Source: Imhoffiella purpurea (lineage in GTDB: Bacteria; Pseudomonadota; Gammaproteobacteria; Chromatiales; Chromatiaceae). From it: a DNA stretch of 64,000 nt. The stretch is from positions 62,001 to 126,000 of the forward strand of contig NZ_AONC01000002.1 of assembly GCF_000585215.1 (NCBI RefSeq), written 5' to 3'. The translations under genes and the position numbers were made by a program. Under the pieces are notes generated by a model. The model worked only from the letters and a program-made list of their open reading frames with translations. It had not been told where the DNA came from and made no database searches. Of this stretch, positions 17,303 to 25,458 are shown in pieces. The first letter of the stretch is position 1. Every line of letters begins with the position of its first letter.

Positions 17303-17734
17303 ATGGCGCTAATGCAGCAACTCCTCGAATTCATCGGGAATCACTGGTTTTTGTTCCTGGCGTTGATCGTGATCCTCGGATTGCTGATCCACAATCTGAT
17401 CGTCGGCAGCAAGGGCACCGTCGGCCCGCTGCAGGCCACCGAGCTGATGAATCACCGCGAGGCCGTCGTCATCGACGTCCGCCCGGCGGCCGACTTCGCC
17501 AAGGGACACATCATCGACGCCATCAATATCCCGATGAACGGATTCAAGAATCAGATGGCGACGCTGACGAAATACAAGGGACGTCCCATCGTCGTCAACT
17601 GTCGGTCCGGTGCCCAATCCTCCGTCGCCTGCGGCCAGCTGCGCAAGGCTGGATTCGAGGAGGTCTACAACCTGCAGGGCGGGATCATGGCCTGGGAAAC
17701 CGCGAGTCTGCCCTTGAGCAAGAAGAAGCGCTGA
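17303..17734 (+). CDS. Membrane-anchored rhodanese-like sulfurtransferase (YibN type)
   Basis: This 143-residue protein has an N-terminal membrane helix (HWFLFLALIVILGLLIHNLI, about residues 13-32) and one rhodanese domain facing the cytoplasm. The active-site loop is NCRSGAQSS near residue 95, with the persulfide-bearing Cys, and DVRPAADFAKGHI is the conserved substrate-side motif. Single-domain rhodaneses carry sulfane sulfur between thiols. In E. coli the homologue yibN precedes grxC, secB and gpsA. Here secB and gpsA follow directly and grxC is missing. An upstream ArsR gene with two sulfur-sensing-type cysteines suggests control by sulfane sulfur. Confidence 0.92.
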   Translation: MALMQQLLEFIGNHWFLFLALIVILGLLIHNLIVGSKGTVGPLQATELMNHREAVVIDVRPAADFAKGHIIDAINIPMNGFKNQMATLTKYKGRPIVVNCRSGAQSSVACGQLRKAGFEEVYNLQGGIMAWETASLPLSKKKR

Positions 17735-17811
17735 ATCCGAGCCGATCCGGACACCGCATTCACCTCGAGCCCATCTTCACACCCACGTGATCGAAATCAG
17801 GATACCAGGAC

Positions 17812-18294
17812 ATGGCAGATAACCAGCAGCAATCCTCCGAGCGTCAGTTCTCCGTTCAGCGCGTCTACATCAAGGACGTTTCCTTCGAGTCGCCCAACGC
17901 ACCCGAGATCTTTCGCGGCGAGTGGAAGCCCAAGCACGAGCTGAACCTCAACACCAAGGTCAACCCGCTGAACGAGAACGTCTACGAGGTCGTGCTGTCC
18001 GTGAATGTCAGCGCCAAGGTGGACGACAAGGTCGCCTTCGTCGTAGAGGTCCAGCAGGCGGGCATCTTCACCGCCAACGGCTTCTCCGAGGAGGAACTGG
18101 GTCCGCTCTTCGGTGCCTATTGCCCGAATCTCCTCTTTCCCTATGCGCGGGAGGTGGTCTCGGATCTGGTGGTCAAGGGCAGTTATCCGCAGCTCGTGCT
18201 CCAGCATGTGAATTTCGACATGCTTTACGCCCAGCACCAGAAGCAGGCCATGGAGCAAGATGAATCCGGCGGTGCCCAGCCGAGCCATCATTGA
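17812..18294 (+). CDS. secB: Protein-export chaperone SecB
   Basis: SecB is a tetrameric cytosolic chaperone that holds precursors unfolded and delivers them to SecA. The 160-residue protein has the family core: QRVYIKDVSFESPNAPEIF (about 16-34), GIFTANGFSEEEL and LLFPYAREVVSDLVVKGSYP (about 110-125). An acidic, His-tipped C-terminus follows. The position between the rhodanese and gpsA matches E. coli. Its stop overlaps a possible TTG start of gpsA, but the ATG 15 bp later is a better gpsA start. Nothing is unusual in length or motifs. Confidence 0.95.
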   Translation: MADNQQQSSERQFSVQRVYIKDVSFESPNAPEIFRGEWKPKHELNLNTKVNPLNENVYEVVLSVNVSAKVDDKVAFVVEVQQAGIFTANGFSEEELGPLFGAYCPNLLFPYAREVVSDLVVKGSYPQLVLQHVNFDMLYAQHQKQAMEQDESGGAQPSHH

Positions 18295-18308
18295 GCGAAT
18301 CCGGGCCG

Positions 18309-19319
18309 ATGAGCGAATCGCCGAAGGCAAGGGTCGCATTGCTGGGGCCGGGATCCTGGGGAACCGCCTTGGCCATCCAGCTGTGTCGCAACGGTCATCA
18401 GGTGCGGCTCTGGGGACATGAGGCCGCTCAGATCGAGGCGCTGAAACGCGACGGGGAGAACAGACAGTTTCTGCCCGGTTTTCGTTTGCCCCCGACGCTG
18501 ATTCCGACCGACTCGCTCGACGAGGCACTGGCCGATGCGACCGATTGTCTCGTCGTGGTTCCGAGCCATGCATTCCGATCGGTCGTATCGGCACTCCATG
18601 AGCGGCTACCGAGCGGCATGGGGATCGCTTGGGCGACCAAGGGTCTGGATTCGACCTCCGGCCAGCTGCTGCATACGATCGCCCAGGAGTGTCTCGGCGA
18701 CCGGCCGCTCGCGGTCGCATCCGGACCCAGTTTCGCCCTGGAGGTCGCGAGCGGTCTGCCGACCGCCATCACCGTGGCCTCCGCCACCGGGAGCTTCGCC
18801 GAACGCATCGCGCGGCTGCTCCACGGCGATCGTTTTCGCGCCTATACCAGCTCGGACATGGTGGGCGTCGAGGTCTGCGGTGCCGCCAAGAACGTCCTGG
18901 CCATCGCCACCGGAATCGCCGACGGACTGGGCTTCGGGGCCAATACTCGGGCCGCCATCATCACCCGGGGGCTCGCCGAGCTGATCCGGGTCGGAATGGC
19001 ACTGGGCGGACGCACCGAGACCTTCATGGGACTCGCCGGGATCGGCGATCTGGTTCTCACCTGCACCGACAACCAGTCGCGCAACCGGCGCATGGGCCTC
19101 GCCCTCGCCAGCGGCAAGGGCGTCCGTGAGGCGATGGGCGAGATCGGCCAGGAGGTCGAGGGCGTGGTCACCGCATTGGCCGTCCATCGATTGTCGACCC
19201 GGCTGGACATCGAGATGCCGATCAGCGAGCAGGTTTACCGAGTTCTCTACGAAGGGATTTCACCCGAGCAGGCGACCAAGGCGCTCCTGGAGCGGGATCC
19301 CAAACCTGAATTCGGTTGA
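18309..19319 (+). CDS. gpsA: Glycerol-3-phosphate dehydrogenase [NAD(P)+] GpsA
   Basis: GpsA reduces dihydroxyacetone phosphate to sn-glycerol 3-phosphate for phospholipid synthesis. The 336-residue protein starts at ATG 18309 and has the Rossmann motif LGPGSWGTALA near residue 12. The motif SGPSFALEVASGLPTA and the catalytic Lys in GAAKNVLAIATGIADGL (about 190-206) follow. RNRRMGLALASG and a C-terminal helical domain complete the fold. The frame can extend to a TTG at 18291 that overlaps secB, which lacks a better ribosome site. The gene ends 22 bp from the convergent trmL. Confidence 0.94.
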   Translation: MSESPKARVALLGPGSWGTALAIQLCRNGHQVRLWGHEAAQIEALKRDGENRQFLPGFRLPPTLIPTDSLDEALADATDCLVVVPSHAFRSVVSALHERLPSGMGIAWATKGLDSTSGQLLHTIAQECLGDRPLAVASGPSFALEVASGLPTAITVASATGSFAERIARLLHGDRFRAYTSSDMVGVEVCGAAKNVLAIATGIADGLGFGANTRAAIITRGLAELIRVGMALGGRTETFMGLAGIGDLVLTCTDNQSRNRRMGLALASGKGVREAMGEIGQEVEGVVTALAVHRLSTRLDIEMPISEQVYRVLYEGISPEQATKALLERDPKPEFG

Positions 19320-19340
19320 GACCCGTCCGCCCCGGCGCGG

Positions 19341-19829
19341 TTACTGACGACCGACCCCGGGGCGGCGCGCCGCCCCGGCGAAACCCTGCTGTCGCCATGC
19401 CTCGAACAGGATCACGGCCACCGCATTCGAGAGATTCAGGCTCCGGTTGTCCGGGCGCATCGGGACGTGGAGCCGACGCTCGGCGACAACGCCCTCCAAG
19501 ACATCCCCGGGCAGCCCCCGGGTCTCGGGTCCGAACAGAAAGGCGTCTCCAGGGAGATAGTCCGGCTCCGTATAGGCCGCCTGTCCGCGTGTCGTCGCGG
19601 CGAAGAGCCTGTGTGGTCCAAGCCCCTCCAGACACTCCTCCAGCGATTCGTGCTGTCTGACATCCGCCCATTCGCGATAGTCCAGACCGGCTCTACGTAG
19701 AAGCCGATCGTCGAGAGAAAAGCCGAGGGGCCGTATCAGATGCAGCCTGGTCCCCAGGTTGGCGCTCAAGCGCATGATGTTTCCGGTGTTGGGGGGGATT
19801 TCGGGCTGGTAAAGAATGACGTCGAACAT
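19341..19829 (-). CDS. trmL: tRNA (cytidine(34)-2'-O)-methyltransferase TrmL
   Basis: This is a 162-residue SPOUT-class methyltransferase that modifies the wobble base of tRNA-Leu isoacceptors. It begins MFDVILYQPEIPPNTGNIMR, the family signature. The trefoil-knot cofactor loops are FGPETRGLPGDVL (about residues 99-111) and MRPDNRSLNLSNAVAV (about 123-138). The Gly/Arg-rich C-terminal tail is slightly longer than usual. Its neighbours agree with E. coli, where trmL lies beyond gpsA, although here it is on the opposite strand. cysE, which lies between them in E. coli, is absent. Confidence 0.93.
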   Translation of the reverse strand: MFDVILYQPEIPPNTGNIMRLSANLGTRLHLIRPLGFSLDDRLLRRAGLDYREWADVRQHESLEECLEGLGPHRLFAATTRGQAAYTEPDYLPGDAFLFGPETRGLPGDVLEGVVAERRLHVPMRPDNRSLNLSNAVAVILFEAWRQQGFAGAARRPGVGRQ

Positions 19830-19871
19830 GGATCCGAATCAGGCGGGCATGAGGCAAGACACAGTCCGATA

Positions 19872-19902
19872 TTGACTGTTTTTCCGAGTGTCATGATATA
19901 TT
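19872..19902 (+). promoter_or_regulatory. Sigma70-type promoter candidate for the 74-residue protein gene
   Basis: TTGACT at 19872 is followed after 17 bp by GATATA, or after 19 bp by TATATT, in a locally AT-rich stretch that ends about 64 bp before the start codon. The -35 differs from consensus at one position. It faces the small gene and lies upstream of the divergent trmL start. Confidence 0.55.
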
Positions 19903-19965
19903 AAAAGATCAGTATTTACCCGAAACGCCTTGCATCTTCTGCTCACGCAGATGGGGGACACATCC

Positions 19966-20190
19966 ATGAGCGACATCGCCGCCCTGAAACAAGAAAAGCA
20001 AGAACTGATCAACAAGATGCTGGACATGCAGAAACAGTTCATCGAGCACGAGCACCAGAACGGTGTCTCCGGAAAGGACTACTGGGCCTCCTCGGATGGA
20101 CTGCTGGCGAATTATCGCGAGGAATATCAGGAGATGGCCAAACGCGTCGTGGATCTGGCTCACGAGATCGTAGGTTCTTCCCGCTTCTGA
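19966..20190 (+). CDS. Small conserved-looking protein of unknown function (74 aa)
   Basis: I do not recognise this protein. It begins MSDIAALKQEKQELINKMLD and is charged and mostly helical, with an amphipathic heptad pattern in the first 30 residues that suggests a coiled coil. A Tyr/Trp-containing middle (KDYWASSDGLLANYREEY) and a second helix (EMAKRVVDLAHEIVG) follow. There is no signal peptide, membrane helix or Cys. GGGGGA stands 7 bp before the ATG, a good ribosome site that argues against the longer frame from 19930. With its own promoter-like sequence upstream and a strong hairpin terminator 40 bp downstream, it looks like a monocistronic gene that could be well expressed. Confidence 0.75.
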   Translation: MSDIAALKQEKQELINKMLDMQKQFIEHEHQNGVSGKDYWASSDGLLANYREEYQEMAKRVVDLAHEIVGSSRF

Positions 20191-20230
20191 TTCGCGGCCG
20201 GCTCGCAAGGGTCGACCTCTCGATCCAACG

Positions 20231-20258
20231 AAAGCCCGCGTCTGGACGCGGGCTTTTC
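20231..20258. terminator. Strong intrinsic terminator, usable in both directions
   Basis: AAAGCCCGCG and CGCGGGCTTTT flank a TCTGGA loop, making a GC-rich stem ending in T residues on both strands. It follows the 74-aa gene on the plus strand. The facing gene on the minus strand ends at 20261, so the hairpin serves both. Confidence 0.88.
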
Positions 20259-20260
20259 GT

Positions 20261-20662
20261 TCAGAACGCCTCGGCTCGCAGATGTTCGATATATTTGGGC
20301 GTCTCGTGCATGATCAGGCGAATCCCGGTGCCCGTCACCACGAGGCTCTCCCCATCGCCGAATGACAGCTCGCAGCGGATCCGTCCTCGGCTCTCCAAGG
20401 GGATTGGAATCATGTCCCGGTAGGTATAGATATTCTCCTCGATGTCCCCTCCCGCACAGACCAGAGGTCCGGAGGGAATGTCCCCGCCGGTCTCCGCCCC
20501 ATCGATGAGCAGGCTGCCGGCCTGCCACCAGCGCGTGCGTTCCTTCGATCCGGTCATCGTCTTGATCAGATAGGCGCGCGAGAATTCGATGGTGAGCCCG
20601 TCCTGCCGGCAATCGATGGACGCGATCTCCGATCCCTTCAGCTCGATGCTGATGCTGTCCAA
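20261..20662 (-). CDS. Hypothetical protein (133 aa), unknown function
   Basis: I do not recognise a family. The protein starts MDSISIELKGSEIASIDC and is predicted mostly beta: alternating hydrophobic strands (LTIEFSRAYLIKT, SLLIDGAE, RIRCELSFGDGESLVVTGTGI) and a single C-terminal helix. This suggests a small cytosolic beta-barrel or sandwich. There are three Cys (CRQ, LVCAGG, IRCEL) in no metal-ligand pattern, and no export signal. It lies 33 bp upstream of the ntrC stop on the same strand, so it could be read through from glnA-ntrBC. Its end abuts the terminator at 20231-20258. Codon use and GC content look like those of its neighbours. Confidence 0.72.
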   Translation of the reverse strand: MDSISIELKGSEIASIDCRQDGLTIEFSRAYLIKTMTGSKERTRWWQAGSLLIDGAETGGDIPSGPLVCAGGDIEENIYTYRDMIPIPLESRGRIRCELSFGDGESLVVTGTGIRLIMHETPKYIEHLRAEAF

Positions 20663-20695
20663 AAGTACCCTCCAGATTCTTGTATCGAGCCGATA

Positions 20696-22129
20696 TCAGC
20701 TCTCGTTCGACATGAGTTCGCTCGGATCTCCATCCGTATCCAGTCCGAGCTCCTTGATCTTGCGCGTCAGTGTATTACGTCCCCATCCAAGCAATCGGGC
20801 CGCTTCCTGGCGTCTTCCGCCGGTATGTTCGAGCGCGGTCTGGATCAGGACCTGCTCGAAGGCCGGTAGTGCCGTGTCGAGTATGTTTTCTCGCCCCTGC
20901 TCGAGGCTGTGTCTGGCCCAGCGTCGAAACACGCTCTCCCAGGACTCGTCCGTCGTCTGATTGGCGAAGGAGGCATTGAGCTCGGGCGGCAGATCCTCGG
21001 CATGGATATGCTTGCTGGATGCCATGACCGTCACCCAGCGGGCCGTATTCTCCAGCTGTCTGACGTTTCCCGGCCAGTCGAGCCGTTTGAGGTGATCGAT
21101 GGCATCTGGCAGCAGCACCTTGGACTCGCAGCTCAGTTCCTGCGCGGCCTGGGCCAGGAAATGACGCATCAGGAGCGGAATGTCCTCCCGCCGATCGCGC
21201 AGGGCGGGAAGATGGATGCGGATCACGTTCAGGCGATGGAACAGGTCCTCGCGAAAACGTCCCTGGCGAACCAGGTCCTCGAGGTTCTGGTGCGTGGCCG
21301 CGATGATGCGCACGTCGACCTTGATGGGGGCGATGCCGCCGACACGGTAGAACTCGCCGTCCGCCAGGACCCTGAGCAGACGGGTCTGGAGCTCGGCGGG
21401 CATGTCGCCGATCTCGTCGAGGAAGAGGGTCCCGCCGTCGGCCTGCTCGAAACGTCCCTCGCGGCGGGCCTGGGCGCCGGTGAAGGAGCCGCGCTCATGA
21501 CCGAAGAGCTCCGACTCCAGGAGGTCGCGCGGAATGGCGGCCATGTTCAGGGCGATGAAGGGACAGTCGCTGCGCGGGCTGTGACGGTGCAGCGCATGGG
21601 CGACCAGTTCCTTGCCCGTTCCCGATTCGCCGTTGATCAGGACCGTGATGTTGGAGCGCGCCAGGCGTCCGATCGCGCGAAAAACGTCCTGCATCGCCGG
21701 TGCCTCGCCGATGATGTCGGGTCCCTTGGCGACCGCCACTTCGTCGGTGCGATCGTCGCGTCCGCGGCGACAGGCGCGCAGGACCTGGGAGACCGCTTCG
21801 TCGAGATCGAACGGTTTCGGAAGATATTCGAACGCCCCGCCGTGAAAGGCCGATACGGCGCTGTCCAGGTCCGAATGGGCGGTCATGATGATGACGGGCA
21901 CCGCCGGATAGCGATCGGAGACCTGACGCAGCAGATCCAGTCCGTCGACGCCCGGCATGCGGATGTCGGTGAGGATGACGTCCGGCTGCTCCTGCTGCAT
22001 GGCCTCCATGACGCCCACACCGTTCGAGAAACAGGTGACGTTCATCTCGGCCTTGCGCAGCGCCCGATCCAGCACCCAGCGAATCGAGCGATCGTCATCG
22101 ATGACCCAAACCTTGGGGTCCTTATTCAT
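20696..22129 (-). CDS. ntrC: Nitrogen regulation response regulator NtrC (NR-I)
   Basis: This 477-residue sigma54 activator has a receiver domain (about residues 5-115, phospho-acceptor Asp in DVILTDIRMPG). An AAA+ domain follows with Walker A GESGTGKELVA, the sigma54-contacting loop ERGSFTGAQ and Walker B GTLFLDEIGDM. A Fis-type helix-turn-helix ends it (QEAARLLGWGRNTLTRKIKELG). Phosphorylated by NtrB under nitrogen limitation, it activates glnA and other nitrogen genes. ATG 22129 overlaps the end of ntrB by 8 bp. A longer frame upstream inside ntrB is not family-like. A probable binding array lies upstream of glnA. Confidence 0.95.
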   Translation of the reverse strand: MNKDPKVWVIDDDRSIRWVLDRALRKAEMNVTCFSNGVGVMEAMQQEQPDVILTDIRMPGVDGLDLLRQVSDRYPAVPVIIMTAHSDLDSAVSAFHGGAFEYLPKPFDLDEAVSQVLRACRRGRDDRTDEVAVAKGPDIIGEAPAMQDVFRAIGRLARSNITVLINGESGTGKELVAHALHRHSPRSDCPFIALNMAAIPRDLLESELFGHERGSFTGAQARREGRFEQADGGTLFLDEIGDMPAELQTRLLRVLADGEFYRVGGIAPIKVDVRIIAATHQNLEDLVRQGRFREDLFHRLNVIRIHLPALRDRREDIPLLMRHFLAQAAQELSCESKVLLPDAIDHLKRLDWPGNVRQLENTARWVTVMASSKHIHAEDLPPELNASFANQTTDESWESVFRRWARHSLEQGRENILDTALPAFEQVLIQTALEHTGGRRQEAARLLGWGRNTLTRKIKELGLDTDGDPSELMSNES

Positions 22130-23204
22130 AATCGCACTCCAGCGGCAAGTAGACACAGAAGGTCGTCTCCCCGGGGAGGCTTTCGCATTCGATGAGTCCG
22201 CCATGCTGATTGATGAGCTCCTGAGCGATGGATAGACCGAGACCATTGCCTCCCTGTCGTCCAGAGACCATTGGAAAGAAGATCTGATCCCGAATTTCCT
22301 CTGGGATGCCCGGACCATTGTCGCGAACCTGGGCGAGGAGGACGAGCCGATGACGCCGGTTGCCGATGGTGAACTGACGCAACACCCGGGTCCGGAACTC
22401 CACGTAGCCATCGAGACCGGCCGCGGCCGCGGCGTTTCTCGAGAGATTGAGGAATGCCTGGATCAGCCGGTCCTGATCGGCCATGAAATCCGGGATGCTG
22501 GGATCATAGTCGCGCAGGATGACCGGTCCGCGCGGAAACTCGGCCAGCAGAAGCCCCCTGACATGCTCGATGACGTCGTGGACGTTGAGCAGTTCGCGGC
22601 GGGGCATCAGATTCGGACCGATCATCCGGTTCATCAACGCCTGCAGGCGATCCGCTTCCTCGATGATGATCCGGGTGTATTCGCGCAAGGCCGGATCGGG
22701 AAGCTCCTGCTCGAGCAGCTGCGCGGCCCCGCGCAGTCCGCCCAGCGGATTCTTGATCTCGTGGGCCAGCCCCTTGATCAGGGTCTGTGCCGCCTGATGT
22801 TGGGTGAGGAGCTGCTCTTCCCGGGTGATGCGAAGCTGGCGGTCCACCTGATAGAGCTCGACGAGCAATTCCTCGTCCGCATCGAAATGGTGCATTGGCA
22901 GGACGGTACAGTTCACCGTTTTGGTGCGCCCGTCCGCGACACTGATGTTGATCTCACGTTCGGTGAATGGATGGTGTGAACTCAGAGCGGCGGCCAGACG
23001 CTCTCCGGCATAGTCTTCAGGGCAAGGCAGCAGAAGGCTGGCATGTTGACCGATGAGGTGGCGCGAACTGACCTCGAACAGGATCTCTGCCGCGGGATTG
23101 ATGTAGCGGAGGCGTAAATCCTTGCCGAACAGCATCACTGCCGTATTGAGGTGATCCAGTATCATCCTCTCAATGGCCGGTTTGACCGTTGGCTGAATCG
23201 TCAT
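22122..23204 (-). CDS. ntrB: Nitrogen regulation sensor histidine kinase NtrB (NR-II)
   Basis: This 360-residue cytosolic kinase/phosphatase sets NtrC phosphorylation in response to PII. It has an N-terminal PAS domain (about residues 15-115, LNTAVMLFGKDLRLRYINPA), the dimerisation helix with the phosphorylated His in GLAHEIKNPLGGLRG (about 140-155), and an ATPase domain with N, G1 and G2 boxes (LNLSRNAAAAA, VRDNGPGIPEE, GNGLGLSIAQEL). No membrane helices are present. I chose ATG 23204, ten codons inside the longest frame, for its NtrB-like start. It lies about 370 bp after glnA and probably shares its transcript. Confidence 0.94.
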   Translation of the reverse strand: MTIQPTVKPAIERMILDHLNTAVMLFGKDLRLRYINPAAEILFEVSSRHLIGQHASLLLPCPEDYAGERLAAALSSHHPFTEREINISVADGRTKTVNCTVLPMHHFDADEELLVELYQVDRQLRITREEQLLTQHQAAQTLIKGLAHEIKNPLGGLRGAAQLLEQELPDPALREYTRIIIEEADRLQALMNRMIGPNLMPRRELLNVHDVIEHVRGLLLAEFPRGPVILRDYDPSIPDFMADQDRLIQAFLNLSRNAAAAAGLDGYVEFRTRVLRQFTIGNRRHRLVLLAQVRDNGPGIPEEIRDQIFFPMVSGRQGGNGLGLSIAQELINQHGGLIECESLPGETTFCVYLPLECDYE

Positions 23205-23577
23205 GAAGCATAATCCGCATAGGGGCTCTGTCACCGCCGATCTCGGACGGCATCGAGAAGCGATGGCGACTCGCTGCGATGAGATGATTCGATCGTGTCC
23301 AGGGATCGGTATCCTGCTCTAGAAATGCAAAAATCACACCATCCCTGGAGGGTCTTGAACGGACCGGAACCGGGTGCGAGCGCAGCAAGCAAGGGACGTG
23401 GATAACATAGCGGACGGGTGTGCGAAGCCGGCACACGAAGAAAGACTGGCCCTTGCCGCGTCATCGGACGCGAGGACCGGATCGACCCAGAAGAGATACG
23501 TCGCTTACGGGACGAAGAAGAACCTATTGGACGCGTCCATGCGTCCGGTCATTGCTAGCGAATGACCATGGATCCGA
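23205..23577. other. glnA-ntrB intergenic region, no gene seen
   Basis: These 373 bases hold only short open frames without protein-like composition. There is a small palindrome GGACGCGTCC near 23530, but no stem followed by a T run, so no clear terminator of glnA and no convincing promoter for ntrB were found. Confidence 0.5.
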
Positions 23578-24981
23578 TCAGAGGCTGTAGTAGAGGTCGA
23601 ACTCGACGGGGTGCGTGGTCATGCGCAGACGGGTCACCTCGGCCATCTTCAGTGCGATGTAGCTGTCGATCAGGTCGTCGGAGAAGACGCCACCGGCGGT
23701 CAGGAACTCGCGATCCTTGTCCAGTGCTTCCAGCGCCATTTCGAGCGAGGAGCACACGGTCGGGATGGCCTTGGCCTCTTCGGCCGGCAGGTCGTAGAGG
23801 TCCTTGTCCATGGCATCGCCAGGATGGATCTTGTTCATGATGCCGTCGAGACCGGCCAGCATCATCGCGGAGAACGACAGGTAGGGGTTGCCCATGGAGT
23901 CGGGGAAACGCACCTCGATGCGGCGGCCCTTGGGGCTGGCGCAGTGCGGGATACGGATCGACGCCGAGCGGTTGCGGGCCGAGTAGGCCAGCATGACCGG
24001 GGCCTCGAAGCCGGGAACCAGACGCTTGTAGGAGTTGGTCGAGGCGTTGGTCAGGGCATTCAGGGCACGGGCGTGCTTGATGATACCGCCGATGTAGTAG
24101 AGGGCATTGTCGGACAGACCGGCATACTTGTCGCCCGCGAAGAGGTTCTGGCCGTCCTTGCTGAGCGACTGGTGCACGTGCATGCCGTTGCCGTTGTCGC
24201 CGACCAGCGGCTTGGGCATGAAGGTCGCGGTCTTGCCGTAGGCATGCGCGACGTTGTGGATGACGTACTTGAGAATCTGGTTGTTGTCGGCGCGCTTCAC
24301 CAGGGTCTCGAACTTGGTGCCGATCTCGCACTGACCCGCGGTCGCCACCTCATGGTGGTGAACCTCGACCTCGACGCCCATCTCCTCGAGGGTGAGGCAC
24401 ATGGCCGCGCGCAGATCGTTGAGCGAATCGACCGGAGGAACCGGGAAGTAGCCGCCCTTGACGCCGGGACGATGACCCATGTTGCCGTCGGGGAAGACGC
24501 GCTCGGAGTTCCAGCCGGCCTCCTCGGAGTCCACCTTGTAGAAGGCGCCCGACATGTCGGCGCCCCAGCGAACGTCGTCGAGGACGAAGAATTCCGGCTC
24601 GGGACCGAAATAGGCGGTGTCGGCGATGCCGGTCGACTTGAGGTAGGCCTCTGCGCGCTTTGCGACGGAACGCGGATCGCGCTCGTAGCCGACCATGGTG
24701 TCGGGCTCGAGGATGTCGCAGCGGATGATCAGGGTGCTCTCATCGGAGAAGGGGTCCATGACCGCGGTGTCGGCCTCGGGCATGAGCACCATGTCGGATG
24801 CCTCGATTCCCTTCCAGCCGGAGATGGAGGAGCCGTCGAACATCTTGCCGTCCTTGAACATGTCCTCGTCGACGACGCTGGAAGGCAGGGAGACGTGCTG
24901 CTCCTTGCCACGGGTATCCGTGAAGCGAAGGTCGACGAACTTCACTTCGTTGTCTTTGATCATCTTAATGACATCTGTCAT
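23578..24981 (-). CDS. glnA: Type I glutamine synthetase (adenylylation type)
   Basis: This 467-residue dodecameric enzyme makes glutamine from glutamate, ammonia and ATP. Visible features are the N-terminal beta-grasp domain, [18 protein letters not shown] (about 52-70), the metal and glutamate motifs [17 protein letters not shown] and [11 protein letters not shown] (about 205-275), and [23 protein letters not shown] (about 320-345). [12 protein letters not shown] (about 392-404) includes the Tyr that adenylyltransferase modifies. The start at 24981 has GGAGA upstream; the longer frame to 25008 lacks this support. It leads glnA-ntrB-ntrC and sits behind a sigma54 promoter with an upstream NtrC array. 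Confidence 0.97.
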   Translation of the reverse strand: MTDVIKMIKDNEVKFVDLRFTDTRGKEQHVSLPSSVVDEDMFKDGKMFDGSSISGWKGIEASDMVLMPEADTAVMDPFSDESTLIIRCDILEPDTMVGYERDPRSVAKRAEAYLKSTGIADTAYFGPEPEFFVLDDVRWGADMSGAFYKVDSEEAGWNSERVFPDGNMGHRPGVKGGYFPVPPVDSLNDLRAAMCLTLEEMGVEVEVHHHEVATAGQCEIGTKFETLVKRADNNQILKYVIHNVAHAYGKTATFMPKPLVGDNGNGMHVHQSLSKDGQNLFAGDKYAGLSDNALYYIGGIIKHARALNALTNASTNSYKRLVPGFEAPVMLAYSARNRSASIRIPHCASPKGRRIEVRFPDSMGNPYLSFSAMMLAGLDGIMNKIHPGDAMDKDLYDLPAEEAKAIPTVCSSLEMALEALDKDREFLTAGGVFSDDLIDSYIALKMAEVTRLRMTTHPVEFDLYYSL

Positions 24982-25143
24982 TTGACTGTCTCCGATGCTG
25001 TTTCTCAAGAACTGGTCCGGCAGAGGCGATTCTGGATGCCAAGTCGAGGAACAGGCTCAGCAGGCATCGCATCCGGCGCCGGAGCGTAACAGGTCGTCAC
25101 TTGAGTTGCACGACCCGCTAGTGAATCCTCGGATGCCGCGAGC

Positions 25144-25159
25144 AGCGACTGCCGTGCCA
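25144..25159 (-). promoter_or_regulatory. Sigma54 (-24/-12) promoter of glnA
   Basis: On the minus strand the sequence TGGCACGGCAGTCGCT matches the -24/-12 consensus TGGCACG-N4-TTGCW with one mismatch, and the GG and GC doublets are the required 10 bases apart. It would start transcription near 25132, about 150 bases upstream of the glnA ATG. Position and match fit NtrC-dependent expression. Confidence 0.82.
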
Positions 25160-25302
25160 CCTGCTGGGCGGAAGAAATTGGGGCGGTCGGCACACTCAAT
25201 CGACTCGCAGCCCGTATGCAATGAATACGCCAAAGAGTTGCGCCATGTGATCCTCATGGCTCCTGGTGGCAATCTCGTGGATCGATCGGTCCAAAATAGA
25301 TC

Positions 25303-25315
25303 TAATCGACTGATT
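25303..25315 (-). promoter_or_regulatory. IHF-like site between enhancer and glnA promoter
   Basis: On the minus strand AATCAGTCGATTA fits the IHF consensus WATCARNNNNTTR at every position. It lies in an AT-rich patch between the NtrC-like sites and the sigma54 promoter, where a bend would bring the activator to the polymerase. Such short matches also arise by chance, so the spacing is the main support. Confidence 0.55.
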
Positions 25316-25405
25316 TATTATGGATAGCCTCGGCTCGAGGCTGGCTGAAAAGGGAACGGCACACAGAGGCTCGAGGCCCGCTGCGATGGCCGCCAAAGAT
25401 CTTTA

Positions 25406-25451
25406 TGCACCAAAACGATCAAGACGCCCAAGTTTAGCACCAAAATAGTGC
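25406..25451. promoter_or_regulatory. NtrC enhancer upstream of glnA (one near-perfect and one half site)
   Basis: GCACCAAAATAGTGC at 25437-25451 differs from the NtrC consensus GCACCAAAATGGTGC at one base. TGCACCAAAACGATCA at 25406-25421 conserves the left half, centred about 30 bp (three helical turns) away. The pair lies about 250-305 bp upstream of the sigma54 promoter. Weaker CCAAAAT matches occur near 25291 and 25463. Confidence 0.75.
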
Positions 25452-25458
25452 GCTTCGT

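Noticed and set aside
23520-23545. GGACGCGTCC palindrome after glnA as a terminator
   Set aside because: The stem is short, the second arm is part of an overlapping repeat, and no T tract follows.
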